Below, piece after piece: positions 16,902-26,377 of a stretch of 64,000 nt of DNA. Position 1 is the first letter of the stretch. The number at the start of each line of letters is the position of its first letter. Source of the DNA: Deltaproteobacteria bacterium (GTDB taxonomy: Bacteria > Desulfobacterota > Desulfuromonadia > Desulfuromonadales > Geopsychrobacteraceae); the NCBI GenBank assembly GCA_024279255.1, contig JAJRRT010000078.1:1-64000 (forward strand), given 5' to 3'. The notes under the pieces are model-generated. The model ran no database searches. It was not told the DNA's origin and was given only the letters and a program-made list of their open reading frames with translations. The position numbers and the translations under genes are program-made.

Positions 16902-17837
16902 TCAGACCTTCTCGATTTCAGGTTTTCCCAGTAGACCACTGGGCCGGAAGATTAGGACAAGCACAAGAAGAGCGAATGCAAACACGTCCTTGTAGTCGGA
17001 ACTGACGAAACCAGAAAATAGCCCTTCTGCCATGCCGAGGACGATACCGCCAAGCATAGCTCCGGGAAGCGAGCCTATTCCGCCCAGAACTGCGGCGGTG
17101 AAGGCCTTGATACCAATCACGAAGCCGATGAAGAAATCGAAGGAGCCGTAATTGAGGGTTACCAGTACCCCCGCAAGGGCCGCCATTGAAGAGCCGATGA
17201 CGAATACCGTCGAAATAATCCGGTTAGTATTGATGCCCAGGATTGCCGCCATTTTTCGGTCTTGTTGAGTGGCTCGACACTGACGACCCAAGGAAGTTTT
17301 CAGGATAATGTAGGTCAAGGCCGCCATACCGATAAACGAAGCGATCACGATCAAGATCTGGATATAGGTGATCTGAACGAACTGTTCCTCTCCTCCGAGC
17401 CGCACCACGCCATCGATCAGAATTGGCACCCCTTGATTTCTTGCACCCTGGCTGATCTGAACGTAGCTCTGCAGAACCAGCGACATACCGATTGCCGAGA
17501 TCAGTGGCGCCAGTCGTGTCGATCCGCGCAAGGGGCGATAAGCGACCCGCTCGATTGCCCACCCGTAGGCGCCAGTGATCGCCATGGCCAAAAATAATGT
17601 CACGAGCAGGACAACTGGCAGGGAGGTAATACCTAAAGAGAAGATCAAAGACAGGATTATCGCCGTGAGATAGGCTGAGATCATGTAGATGTCGCCATGG
17701 GCAAAATTGATCATGCCGATGATACCGTACACCATGGTGTAGCCGATGGCGATGAGGCCGTAGATCGATCCCAGGGTCAGGCCGTTCAGAAGTTGTTGAC
17801 CAAGTATGTAAATATCCATCGCGTGCCCTCTGTTCAC
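16902..17837 (-). CDS. livH: Branched-chain-type ABC transporter permease LivH
   Basis: 311 residues, standard for LivH, with eight or so hydrophobic segments. Recognisable stretches: QQLLNGLTLGSIYGLIAIGYTMVYGIIGMINFAHGDIYMI at the N-terminus and RATQQDRKMAAILGINTNRII, the cytoplasmic loop that docks on the ATPases. Separated from livJ by 180 bases holding a 16-bp hairpin. ATG at 17819 (MDIYILGQQ) or the upstream MNRGHA start at 17837 are both possible. Confidence 0.92.
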   Translation of the reverse strand: MNRGHAMDIYILGQQLLNGLTLGSIYGLIAIGYTMVYGIIGMINFAHGDIYMISAYLTAIILSLIFSLGITSLPVVLLVTLFLAMAITGAYGWAIERVAYRPLRGSTRLAPLISAIGMSLVLQSYVQISQGARNQGVPILIDGVVRLGGEEQFVQITYIQILIVIASFIGMAALTYIILKTSLGRQCRATQQDRKMAAILGINTNRIISTVFVIGSSMAALAGVLVTLNYGSFDFFIGFVIGIKAFTAAVLGGIGSLPGAMLGGIVLGMAEGLFSGFVSSDYKDVFAFALLVLVLIFRPSGLLGKPEIEKV

Positions 17838-17850
17838 AGTTCGTAAATGG

Positions 17851-17900
17851 TGAAGTCGGTTCGCCGCTTTTGCAATATATTTAACGGCGAACCGACTTCA
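17851..17900 (-). terminator. Intercistronic hairpin between livJ and livH
   Basis: A perfect 16-bp inverted repeat (TGAAGTCGGTTCGCCG and its complement) with an 18-base loop and no strong T-tract. Such stems after the binding-protein gene commonly protect its mRNA or attenuate read-through, so that the periplasmic protein is made in excess over the permease. Confidence 0.6.
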
Positions 17901-18018
17901 GATTGGCAAACCTGATGATCGATTTCGGTCCGGAAAAACCTGAGGTCGAGCCACGCATGGCACACAAGCTGGCAGGCACCCGGGAGCCGAAGCAACCGGA
18001 CCCCCGGACCAATTCCAA

Positions 18019-19146
18019 TTAGAGTTGACGGAACTTGCCTTTCGCGTCCCACTGGTACATGACAAAGTCGGAGACTTTCAGGTCGCCCTTACTGTCCCAG
18101 CTCTTTTCCCCCAGTACGGTATTGACGCTGTTGCCATGCAGCCAGTCGGCCATTTTGTCGAGATTGGTGCTGTTGGTGGCATCCATGGCAGATGTCAGAG
18201 CCTGAATAGTCGCATAAGCATAAAGCGTGTAACCTTCTGGCTCATAGCCGCTAGCACGAAACGTCTCAATGACATCGCGACCAGTTTTCAGGGTCAGGGG
18301 GTCCTGGCCGAAGGTCATGTAGACGCCATCGACATATTTCGGGCCGCCTGCAGCAGTGACGAAGTCAGCAGAGTTGATTGCATCGCCCGAGATGAAGTCC
18401 GCGGTAATGCCCTGCTCACGTAGTTGGCGAACCAAAGGGCCGGCCTCGGTATGCAAGCCGCCGAAGAACAATGCATCCGCCTTGACCGACTTGACTTTAG
18501 TGACCAACGAGTTGAAATCTTTTTCGCCGCGAGTCAGACCTTCGTAGAGGACCTCGGTGACTCCCAGTGCCTTCATCCTGTCGATCATTGCATCAGCCAG
18601 ACCCTGCCCATAGGAATCCTTATCGTGGATAACCGCTACCCGCTTGGCTTTCAGGTTGTTGATGATGAAGTTGGCGGCAACAGCACCCTGCTGGTCATCG
18701 CGACCACACATGCGGAAAACACCCTTCATCTGGCGCTCAGTTATTTTCGGGTTGGTCGACCCAGGAGTCATAACAAGAACATCGGCGTCGGCATAAATTT
18801 CAGATGCGGGGATGGTCGAAGAAGAGCAGTAATGACCGGCAACCGCCTGTACACTGTCCACATCCATCAGGCGATTGGCGACCGAGACGGCCTGCTTGGG
18901 CTCACAGGCGTCATCAGCTTTGACCACTTCGATCATCTTACCGTTAATGCCCCCAGCGGTATTGATATCTTTAGCCGCCTGCTCGGCACCCCGCCAGAAC
19001 TGTTCACCGAATGCAGCATAACCCCCAGTGTGGGGACCGGCCACACCGATCTTGATCATGTCCGCAGCGTTTGCTGTTCCAGCAATGGCCAGCCCGCCAA
19101 TCATTACCGCCAACAACAGGGATTTCCAAAATGAACGTTTCAGCAT
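18019..19146 (-). CDS. livJ: Periplasmic substrate-binding protein, LivJ/amide-urea type
   Basis: 375 residues from the ATG at 19146, which is preceded by AAAGGAGG; a longer frame to 19215 is ignored. A signal peptide (Lys-Arg, hydrophobic 8-22, ANAA cleavage) is followed by the type I periplasmic fold: IKIGVAGPHTGGYAAFGEQFWRGAEQA, the VQAVAGHYCSSSTIPASEIY ligand region, and KVAVIHDKDSYGQGLAD. The Tyr/Ser-Ser/Thr ligand contacts typical of amino-acid binders are visible. First gene of the liv operon, with a copy of the locus-wide operator motif 365 bases upstream. Cargo unknown; beta-amino acids or N-carbamoyl compounds would fit the context. Confidence 0.9.
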   Translation of the reverse strand: MLKRSFWKSLLLAVMIGGLAIAGTANAADMIKIGVAGPHTGGYAAFGEQFWRGAEQAAKDINTAGGINGKMIEVVKADDACEPKQAVSVANRLMDVDSVQAVAGHYCSSSTIPASEIYADADVLVMTPGSTNPKITERQMKGVFRMCGRDDQQGAVAANFIINNLKAKRVAVIHDKDSYGQGLADAMIDRMKALGVTEVLYEGLTRGEKDFNSLVTKVKSVKADALFFGGLHTEAGPLVRQLREQGITADFISGDAINSADFVTAAGGPKYVDGVYMTFGQDPLTLKTGRDVIETFRASGYEPEGYTLYAYATIQALTSAMDATNSTNLDKMADWLHGNSVNTVLGEKSWDSKGDLKVSDFVMYQWDAKGKFRQL

Positions 19147-20185
19147 CTGTTCCTCCTTTGTTTGGTTAATGGTTCTCTGCAAATGCAATAGCCACCTAGC
19201 CAGCCTGCTGGACACTGAAATCAGTCTTGGGGAATGTTCATGAAGGACCGCATCCTTCGGTACAACATTCGTGGTTGAGACTCCACTGTGCCAGAATAGC
19301 TCGTATTTTCAGGAGGATATGAGTCTCCCTTGTTTTTTTGTTCAATCTCTGAGCAGTCGCCGCAAGCGACTACCTACTAAATAACCAGCTGGGCAGTTAT
19401 CGATTCGCCGGATTTCGAAAGCATTGCCGTCCGACTCAGTGAATAACGGGTTTTTAATTTCTGTCATTTGGCCCTTGTACCATCATTTCTAGAGTAGCGC
19501 GCATACTAGCAATGTTTAAATATTTATACAATCGCAAAACAGAACATGGTTTGATTTTTTTTGCAGGCAGCAAATATCCGACAAGTGAAGATGTAGAAAA
19601 CGACCCCACGACACATGAAGCGTAACAACTCACTAATAAGGCTGGCTTTCGCGGGCAACACGAACCACAGCTGGGGAAAGATGGAATACTTAACAACTCA
19701 AGGAGTAAAAAATAGAGCCGACAGCGATCTGAATTTTAAACATGACGGGGAAAATCGTTTTCATGGTCAAGGCGCAGCAAGTCAGAAAAAAAGGGCGCTG
19801 CTCTGCCCCTTCATCCCTACAGTCCCGACCAGAGTCCGTTACGCGTTATTCGCCGCCAGCATCGGCATCAACGCAAGCAAAAGACGGACGAAGAGAGTAT
19901 GTGCTTGGATTGAATGAGTACTTCCAAAGTTCCGAGCAAAAGAGAGGCTTTAATTCCGGAACAGAAAACTCCAGATCCACACGGCTCCGCTAAAGAATAT
20001 AGTGGTGATCTGCCAACTTCTCACAGACGTTGATGTTCTGCTCGTCAAACCGCATCTGCGGAGGCTTGACCTTCGCGCTCCAGAAAATCTATCCGCTACA
20101 TTTTTGGACCAACTGCACGGCGGTCATGGGCGGTAGTGGGTCATCTTTCATGGACCTCTCACCACGAAAAGTCCGGAACCCGGAG
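19147..20185. other. Intergenic stretch upstream of livJ
   Basis: Just over 1 kb without a supportable gene. It holds the operator motif at 19513. The minus strand near 19995-20100 encodes a short run ending DEQNINVCEKLADHHYIL, which may be the tail of a lost gene, but I cannot assign it. Otherwise I see nothing. Confidence 0.5.
19513..19530. promoter_or_regulatory. Shared operator motif, copy 2 (liv operon)
   Basis: TGTTTAA-ATAT-TTATACA, arms identical to copies at 12393, 23236 and 26211. It is the only such site upstream of the leftward livJHMGF operon, about 365 bases from the livJ start. Confidence 0.6.
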
Positions 20186-21421
20186 CTATCCAGCATTGGC
20201 CCGCTCGATCATCGCACTGAGCAACACGTTGCATCCAGCGACAAGATCGGTACGCTCGGCATTTTCGATTTCGTTATGGCTGATCCCATCTTCACAGGGG
20301 ATAAAGATCATGCTTGCCGGGGCAATATCCGCAATATAGCAGGCATCGTGTCCGGCACCGGCAAAGATATCCATATGACTGTAACCGTGAGCAAGAGCAC
20401 CTTCGCGTACCGCCTTAATACACTCATCGGAGAAAATAACCGGCGCGTAGTACCAGATCGGATCCAGCTTCAGTTCGACACCGTCCGCACCGGACAGCTG
20501 CTCACAAAACCTCTTAAGCTCTCCATCCATCTTGCTCAGAATAGGGTCTTCGGGGTGGCGCAGGTCAACCGACATAGTCACCCGACCGGGAATGGTGTTG
20601 CGCGAGTTGGGATGAATCTGCATGAAACCGACAGTTCCACAAGCGTGAGGCTGGTTGGCATTGGCGATTCGCTCAACCTCGCTGACCAGTTTTGCGGCAG
20701 CTGTCAGAGCGTCGCTGCGTAGTGGCATCGGAGTGGTGCCGGCGTGAGACTCGCGCCCACTGATAGTTACATCATACCAACGCTGTCCCTGTCCCTTATT
20801 GACGACTCCAATGGTCTTGCCTTCGGCCTCCAGATAGGGGCCCTGCTCAATATGCGCTTCGAAAAAGGCTCCGATGGGGCGGGCTTCGGCTGGAACGTCA
20901 CCGGCATAGCCGATACGCCTGAGTTCATCGCCCAAAACCTTTCCGTCGATATCGGTCTTTGCCAGAATCTCTTCAAGGGTGAAGCGGCCAGCAACCACCC
21001 CGGAGCCCATCATTGCCGGGGCGAAACGGGAGCCCTCTTCGTTGGTCCAGACCGAGACCTCTATCGGTGCTGTGGTTTCGATTTTGTGGTCCTGCAGCGT
21101 TCTGAGGATCTCGACACCGGCCAAGACCCCAAAGACACCGTCGAACCTGCCGCCGGTCGGCTGGGTGTCGAGGTGGCTGCCGGTCATGATCGGTGGCAGG
21201 TCATTGTTGTGACCGGGACGGCGAGCAAAGATATTGCCCATTTGATCGACGGTGATCGAACATCCGGCAGCTTCGCACCACTGAACAAACAGGTCGCGTG
21301 CCTCCTTATCGAGTTCAGTCAGCGCCAATCGGCAACAGCCGCCTTTTTCGGTTGCTCCGATCTTCGCCATATCCATCAGCGACTGCCAGAGCCGCTCCCC
21401 GTTTATGGTCACACTCTTCAT
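20186..21421 (-). CDS. Zn-dependent N-carbamoyl-amino acid amidohydrolase (beta-ureidopropionase type)
   Basis: 411 residues of the M20-related hydantoinase/carbamoylase family. Metal and catalytic motifs: TGSHLDT near residue 80, GGRFDGVFG near 90, the tandem Glu in WTNEEGSRF near 127, FFEAHIEQGP near 190, and the last ligand His in CEDGISHNEIE near 385. GRESHAGTTPMPLR marks the dimerisation domain. In this locus the expected reaction is N-carbamoyl-beta-alanine (or N-carbamoyl-beta-aminoisobutyrate) to the beta-amino acid, CO2 and ammonia, the third step after PreAT and dihydropyrimidinase. Allantoate amidohydrolase or L-carbamoylase are family alternatives. Same orientation as mmsA upstream, 175 bases away. 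Confidence 0.88.
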   Translation of the reverse strand: MKSVTINGERLWQSLMDMAKIGATEKGGCCRLALTELDKEARDLFVQWCEAAGCSITVDQMGNIFARRPGHNNDLPPIMTGSHLDTQPTGGRFDGVFGVLAGVEILRTLQDHKIETTAPIEVSVWTNEEGSRFAPAMMGSGVVAGRFTLEEILAKTDIDGKVLGDELRRIGYAGDVPAEARPIGAFFEAHIEQGPYLEAEGKTIGVVNKGQGQRWYDVTISGRESHAGTTPMPLRSDALTAAAKLVSEVERIANANQPHACGTVGFMQIHPNSRNTIPGRVTMSVDLRHPEDPILSKMDGELKRFCEQLSGADGVELKLDPIWYYAPVIFSDECIKAVREGALAHGYSHMDIFAGAGHDACYIADIAPASMIFIPCEDGISHNEIENAERTDLVAGCNVLLSAMIERANAG

Positions 21422-21553
21422 AATTAATCCACTCCTGTGTAAAAGAGACTGCCGAAGCCTTTTTTATCCGGGCAGCATCCGAGTGCCCTGCCGGATCAGA
21501 GGACCGGTGCACATGCGTCCCCGCGGAACAACAGCTGTCATGCCCAAACCTGT

Positions 21554-21583
21554 CGGCCCGGACGCCCGAAGGCAGCCGGGCCG
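21554..21583 (-). terminator. G/C-rich hairpin after mmsA
   Basis: An 8-bp perfect stem CGGCCCGG/CCGGGCCG lies 13 to 40 bases after the stop of the leftward mmsA gene. There is no T-tract, so it may stabilise the mRNA end or slow polymerase rather than end transcription before the amidohydrolase gene. Confidence 0.35.
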
Positions 21584-21596
21584 CAAACAAACCAGA

Positions 21597-23099
21597 TTAC
21601 TTATTGCTCGGGAAAGAGAACTGGGAGCCTTCCCGGACCCCGGCGGATGGCCAGCGCTGGGTGATCGTCTTACGCCTGGTGTAGAAACGAACGCCATCGG
21701 GACCGTAAGCGAACAGGTCGCCGAACAGCGAGCGCTTCCAGCCACCGAAGCTTTGGTACGCTACCGGCACCGGCAGAGGAACGTTAACGCCGACCATGCC
21801 GACCTTGATATTGTCGGTAAAGTAACGAGCAGCCTCGCCGTCGCGGGTGAAGATGCAGGTCCCGTTACCATATTCATGGGCGTCGATCAGATCCATCGCC
21901 TCTTGCTGAGTATTGACCCTAACAATCGAAAGGACCGGGCCAAAAATCTCGTCCTGGTAGATCTTCATGTTTGGAGTCACTTTATCAAACAGACACCCGC
22001 CGAGGAAATAGCCGTTCTCATGCCCTTCGACCACTAGGTCGCGGCCGTCAACCACCAGTAGCGCGCCTTCTTCGACACCCAAGTCGACATACCCCTTGAC
22101 CTTTTCAAAATGCGGCTTGTTGATCAATGGCCCCATATCGTTGCTGTTGTCGGTCCCTGGCCCGACCTTCAGCACTTCGAGCTGCGCCTTCAGTTTGGCG
22201 ACCAGGGCATCGCCCGTATCCTCACCGACGGCCACAACCACCGGTATTGCCATGCAACGCTCGCCGCAGGAGCCGTAAGCGGCGCCCATCAACGCATTGA
22301 CAGCGTTATCAAGATCGGCATCCGGCATGACAATAGCGTGATTCTTGGCACCGCCCAGAGCCTGGACCCGCTTGCCGTTGGCGGTCCCGGTAGAATAGAT
22401 GTATTCGGCAATCGGGGTCGAGCCGACAAAGCTAACCGCCTGGACACGGGGATCGTTCAGCAAGGTATCGACCGCCTCCTTATCGCCATTGACCACATTC
22501 AGCACTCCTGCGGGCAGACCAGCCTGCTGGGCCAACTCTGCTATATACATAACCGAGGAGGGATCCCGCTCTGATGGCTTGAGGATAAAGGTGTTACCGC
22601 AGACAACCGCCAAGGGCCACATCCAGGCGGGAACCATGGCAGGGAAATTAAACGGAGTAATGCCGGCGACCACCCCCAAAGGCTGGAACTCGCTCCAGGA
22701 ATCGATTGCGGGTCCGACATTCTTGGAGTGCTCGCCCTTAAGCAGTTGCGGCGCACCACACGCAAAGTCGATATTTTCAATAGCGCGACCAAGCTCACCC
22801 ATAGCGTCATTGAGAACTTTTCCGTGTTCGTCGGTAATCAACTGACAGATTTTCTCGGCATTTTGCTCCATGAGCCCTTTGAGCTTAAACATGACCTGCG
22901 CCCGCTTGGTCGGCGGAGTATCGCGCCAAGCCGGATAGGCTGCTTCAGCGGCAGCAATAGCCTCTTCAACGGTACTCTTGGGGGCCAACGCCACCTGCTT
23001 AGTTACCTCGCCGGTCGCCGGATTATAAACATCTGCAACCCGACCGGCAGCGCCGGAGACCATCTTCCCATTAATTAAATGTTCAATTATCTTTGCCAT
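21597..23099 (-). CDS. mmsA: (Methyl)malonate-semialdehyde dehydrogenase, CoA-acylating
   Basis: 500 residues from the ATG at 23099 (GGAGG eight bases upstream); an ATG five codons earlier has no better site. Aldehyde dehydrogenase fold with the MmsA features: TPFNFPAMVPAWMWPLA near 148, GSTPIAEYIYSTGTANGKRVQALGGAKNHAIVMPDAD, catalytic Cys in GSCGERCMA near 285, and KRSLFGDLFAYGPDGVRFYTRRKTIT at the end. It converts malonate semialdehyde to acetyl-CoA and methylmalonate semialdehyde to propionyl-CoA, releasing CO2 and NADH. This is the terminal step for beta-alanine from uracil and beta-aminoisobutyrate from thymine. A copy of the shared operator lies 137 bases upstream. Confidence 0.93.
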   Translation of the reverse strand: MAKIIEHLINGKMVSGAAGRVADVYNPATGEVTKQVALAPKSTVEEAIAAAEAAYPAWRDTPPTKRAQVMFKLKGLMEQNAEKICQLITDEHGKVLNDAMGELGRAIENIDFACGAPQLLKGEHSKNVGPAIDSWSEFQPLGVVAGITPFNFPAMVPAWMWPLAVVCGNTFILKPSERDPSSVMYIAELAQQAGLPAGVLNVVNGDKEAVDTLLNDPRVQAVSFVGSTPIAEYIYSTGTANGKRVQALGGAKNHAIVMPDADLDNAVNALMGAAYGSCGERCMAIPVVVAVGEDTGDALVAKLKAQLEVLKVGPGTDNSNDMGPLINKPHFEKVKGYVDLGVEEGALLVVDGRDLVVEGHENGYFLGGCLFDKVTPNMKIYQDEIFGPVLSIVRVNTQQEAMDLIDAHEYGNGTCIFTRDGEAARYFTDNIKVGMVGVNVPLPVPVAYQSFGGWKRSLFGDLFAYGPDGVRFYTRRKTITQRWPSAGVREGSQFSFPSNK

Positions 23100-23235
23100 C
23101 TTACTGACCTCCACTTAAGTGATTGCCCGACAACAGATCACCAAGACCAGCCCGGGCTGTATTTATTTGACCTAACTGTGCTTGACCGCATCGTTCAACT
23201 CTAATCTGTCCATTGAACTTAAACCAACCTATCAC

Positions 23236-23253
23236 TGTTTAAAAAATTATACA
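23236..23253. promoter_or_regulatory. Shared operator motif, copy 3 (mmsA unit)
   Basis: TGTTTAA-AAAA-TTATACA. Over a wider 23-base stretch it matches the copy at 26211 (read on the opposite strand) at 22 positions, a much longer identity than the bare motif. Lies upstream of mmsA and the amidohydrolase gene. Confidence 0.65.
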
Positions 23254-23886
23254 AAGTAAAAAATTATATCCCTTCAAAATGCCTTGCCGACACCAAGAGT
23301 CACCACATGACCAGACAACAGCCGCCCTAGGAGAGCGGTTTGGATGCCGAAGGATATCCAGCCAGGCAACGGACAAGAGCCTCAGCTCGGGGAGTCGTCG
23401 AACTAGGATATTACCTAAAATACTATCCATCGCGACAACTGCTCCATTTTTGCCAAGCCCCTGCCTTTGGTTAGCATTTTAAACACAGTTAGGAAAATCA
23501 GGAAGATTAACGAAAAGAGGGGAGCTGCCGCGAGGCCCTACCATGGAGCAGCCCCAAAGAAACCGGCCAATGGAGCCGAAGAGTGCTGAGAGCTGAGAGC
23601 TGTAGCTTTAAAAGCTCAAGCCGTCCCAAAGTTCAACCTGGAAATGTCGGCCAAGGAACAACAGAAAGAACTGGGCGGCTGCACGACAATAAAGAGCCTA
23701 AGCAAAAACCCAGAAGTTTGAGAACAGATCCTGGTCCACCGGAGAGCTCATGGCCGTAACTAATGGGCCGAAAAGGATCTGAAATATGGGCCAAACAGCT
23801 GGATCTGTAGCCGGTCACGGATTGCCAGACAACCTCTCAGGCCGAAACAGCGCAGCCTTCCCCCCTTCCGACGCCGAGGACTTTCT
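23254..23886. other. Intergenic stretch, no gene recognised
   Basis: More than 600 bases between the mmsA promoter side and the stop codon of the leftward aminotransferase gene. Apart from a short tandem GCTGAGA repeat near 23587-23602 I see no gene or clear terminator. Confidence 0.5.
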
Positions 23887-25230
23887 TCACGCCAGCGAGC
23901 GCAAAACCTCCGCCACCGTCCCAAACAACTGATCAACTTCCTTCTTTTCAATAATCAACGGCGGCGAAAGTGCAATGATGTCGCCGGTGGTCCGAATCAA
24001 CACACCCTTTTCGAAACAACTCAAGAAGGCCTCGAAAGCCCGCTCACCCGGACCACCAGGACGTGGTTCCAACTCGATGCCAGCCACCAGCCCGACATTG
24101 CGCAGATCAATCACGTGGGGCAAGCCACGCAGACTATGCACCGCATCCTCCCAGTAATCGTGGAGCTCTGCGGCGCGTGTCATAAGTCCTTCTTTCAGAT
24201 AGACATCAAGGGCAGCATTAGCGGCAGCACAGGCCAGCGGGTGCCCGGAATAAGTGTAGCCATGGAACAGTTCGATACCGCTATCGGAACCCTCCATAAA
24301 GGCGTCATAAATCCCCTTACGCACAAGCACTCCACCCATCGGAACGGTACCATTAGTCATCCCCTTAGCCATGGTAATCATGTCAGGGACGACACCGTAA
24401 TGCTGACTGGCGAAAGAGGCTCCTAGCCGTCCGAATCCGGTAATCACCTCATCAAAAATCAAGAGAATTCCGTACTTGTCACAAATTTCCCGCAGCCGAC
24501 GAAGATAACCCTGTGGCGGCAGCAGCACACCCGTTGAACCGGCAACCGGCTCGACGATCACTGCGGCAATTGTCGAAGCACCATGCAAAGCGACGAGCGA
24601 CTCGAGAGCATCGGCGTGGTGTGCCCCCCACCCCGGCTCCCCACGACTAAAAGCATTGTGCCCCAGATCATGAGTATGCGGAAGGTGATCAACCCCCGGC
24701 AGGAGGCTACCGAAAAACTTCCGGTTATTGACCATGCCACCAACGGATATACCACCAAAACCGACACCATGATAGCCCCGCTCACGGCCAATCAGCCGCT
24801 GCCGTCCGCCTTCGCCCCGCACCACATGGTAAGCCAGAGCAATTTTCAGCGCCGTGTCGACAGCTTCTGATCCCGAATTGGCAAAAAAGACATGATTGAG
24901 ATCGCTAGGCGCAAGATCCGCAAGCCGGCCAGCCAACTCAAATGAATCAGGATGCCCGATTTGAAAGCCCGGGCAATAATCAAGCTTGGCTACTTGCTGC
25001 TGAACAGCCTCTACAATTTGCCTGTGCCCATGCCCGGCATTGACACACCAAAGACCGGCAGTACCGTCCATTATTTTGCTGCCGTCCTTAGCAGTGTAGT
25101 ACATCCCCTCGGCAGCCACTAGCATGCGCGGATTCTTCTTGAACTGCCGATTGGCGGTAAAAGGCATCCAAAGAGCCTGTAAATCCAGATCAGCTATCTG
25201 CCCGGTCTTGACCTCTTCGTCATTCAACAT
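23887..25230 (-). CDS. Class III aminotransferase, omega-amino acid:pyruvate type
   Basis: 447 residues, PLP fold type I. Features: LWMPFTANRQFKKNPRM at the N-terminus as in beta-alanine:pyruvate transaminases, GLWCVNAGHGH, NSGSEAVDTALKIA (phosphate binding), YHGVGFGG, the PLP-contact Asp in IFDEVITGFGRLG, and the Schiff-base Lys in ITMAKGMTNG near 285. Expected reaction: beta-alanine plus pyruvate to malonate semialdehyde plus alanine, feeding MmsA. It follows the XRE-cupin gene by 48 bases, so both are probably one leftward transcript. A second aminotransferase gene beyond the regulator may use a different donor. Confidence 0.9.
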   Translation of the reverse strand: MLNDEEVKTGQIADLDLQALWMPFTANRQFKKNPRMLVAAEGMYYTAKDGSKIMDGTAGLWCVNAGHGHRQIVEAVQQQVAKLDYCPGFQIGHPDSFELAGRLADLAPSDLNHVFFANSGSEAVDTALKIALAYHVVRGEGGRQRLIGRERGYHGVGFGGISVGGMVNNRKFFGSLLPGVDHLPHTHDLGHNAFSRGEPGWGAHHADALESLVALHGASTIAAVIVEPVAGSTGVLLPPQGYLRRLREICDKYGILLIFDEVITGFGRLGASFASQHYGVVPDMITMAKGMTNGTVPMGGVLVRKGIYDAFMEGSDSGIELFHGYTYSGHPLACAAANAALDVYLKEGLMTRAAELHDYWEDAVHSLRGLPHVIDLRNVGLVAGIELEPRPGGPGERAFEAFLSCFEKGVLIRTTGDIIALSPPLIIEKKEVDQLFGTVAEVLRSLA

Positions 25231-25278
25231 GCAACACCTTCCTTACTTCTACAACCTGTCCAGAACGTCATTCAACCC

Positions 25279-25839
25279 TTAAACCGTTGGAGGCGAGCAA
25301 CTGCTGATGATTTCACACACCTCATCTCCAACATTACAAAAACGGTGCGGAAGTCGACTGTCAAAGTAATAGGCGTCCCCGGGGCCAAGGCTGTGTACCT
25401 GACCGCCCACTATGAGCTCCAACCGACCACGCAGCACCACACCACCCTCTTCAGATTCGTGACGCAACATCTCTTTACCGCTGTCCGCACCAGGCTCGAT
25501 TCGCTCATGCAGGATCTGCATGGCCTTATCCTTCAGATTCGATCCTACCTGGCGAAACGAGAACCCCCCGCTGCCGATCTCCACCAGCTCATCTGCGGAA
25601 TAGACAATCTGCTCCTTGGCGAGCTGCCCATAGGTAAAGAAATCCGCCAGAGAGAGGGGGAACGCACCCAAAATCTTCTTAAGCGTGGCCACGGATGGGC
25701 TATTCCGATTCTGCTCAATCATCGAGATGATACCGTTGGTCACATCGGCTCGCTTTGCCAGTGCTCGCTGAGAAAAGCCGTACATTTCGCGGATAGTGCG
25801 CAAACGCTTGCCGATATCAAAATCCATGTCCTCCAACAT
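25279..25839 (-). CDS. XRE-cupin transcriptional regulator (PuuR-like)
   Basis: 186 residues: helix-turn-helix at about 7-62 (RLRTIREMYGFSQRALAKRADVTNGIISMIEQN), linker, and a C-terminal cupin barrel (about 110-180; LRHESEEGGVVLRGRLELIVGG and YYFDSRLPHRFCN). Such regulators usually control amine or amino acid catabolism and sense a small molecule in the cupin. Start ATG at 25839 follows AAGGAG; the ATG at 25827 has a site too close to it. It sits between two aminotransferase genes and is the best candidate for binding the four shared TGTTTAA-N4-TTATACA sites. The sequence TTAACACTG-like half site just upstream (25918-25927) may reflect autoregulation. Confidence 0.85.
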   Translation of the reverse strand: MLEDMDFDIGKRLRTIREMYGFSQRALAKRADVTNGIISMIEQNRNSPSVATLKKILGAFPLSLADFFTYGQLAKEQIVYSADELVEIGSGGFSFRQVGSNLKDKAMQILHERIEPGADSGKEMLRHESEEGGVVLRGRLELIVGGQVHSLGPGDAYYFDSRLPHRFCNVGDEVCEIISSCSPPTV

Positions 25840-26377
25840 CTTAACTCCTTATTTCTGGGCTCCAGGTGCCTTTTCCAACCAGCGAATGAGACATACTCGA
25901 AAGCCCTAGCCGCCATCCAGTGTTTAATATACCAGCACAAACAAACAAAATACAACCAGAAGAACTAGGACATTGCCACTGTCCTTAACTTCAAACCAAG
26001 ACAAACACATGAACCCTAAATATCAACCCGTACCAAAAGACTGGGACGTGGCCACCCGCCACATATTTGTCATATTCCTTATACAAATGCCCTAACCAAA
26101 CCCTCCAAATAAGCCATCCACCTCTGTTTAACATTGCAGCCCAGCACCAACACCAAAAGAGGAAACAATGAAGAAATAACAGTCACAAACACTGAACAAA
26201 ACTTTTTTCTTGTATAATTTTTTAAACACTGATAAGTCTCAATAACTGAGAAAAGACTATCTGAGAAGATCCACTCTCGGAGTTACTAATATTACTAGCA
26301 AGAAACACAAAATGTATTGGAGTGATTGACTGGCGAACTTGGCCAGATTACTTCTCACACCTCAGAGGAGCTAAGCA
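25840..26377. other. Divergent promoter region between regulator and aminotransferase
   Basis: About 540 A/T-rich bases with no gene. Contains the shared operator at 26211 and, at 25918-25927, a 10-base match (CAGTGTTTAA and complement) to one half of that site plus its flank. Confidence 0.55.
26211..26228. promoter_or_regulatory. Shared operator motif, copy 4 (aminotransferase 2)
   Basis: TGTATAA-TTTT-TTAAACA, the exact inverse orientation of the other three copies. It lies 150 bases upstream of the rightward aminotransferase gene. TATAAT within it could double as a -10 element, so a bound protein would block polymerase directly. Confidence 0.6.

Noticed and set aside
19454-20100. Short frames in the gap before livJ
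   Set aside because: No start signals or family resemblance; one short run (NINVCEKLADHHYIL) could be a gene tail but cannot be assigned.
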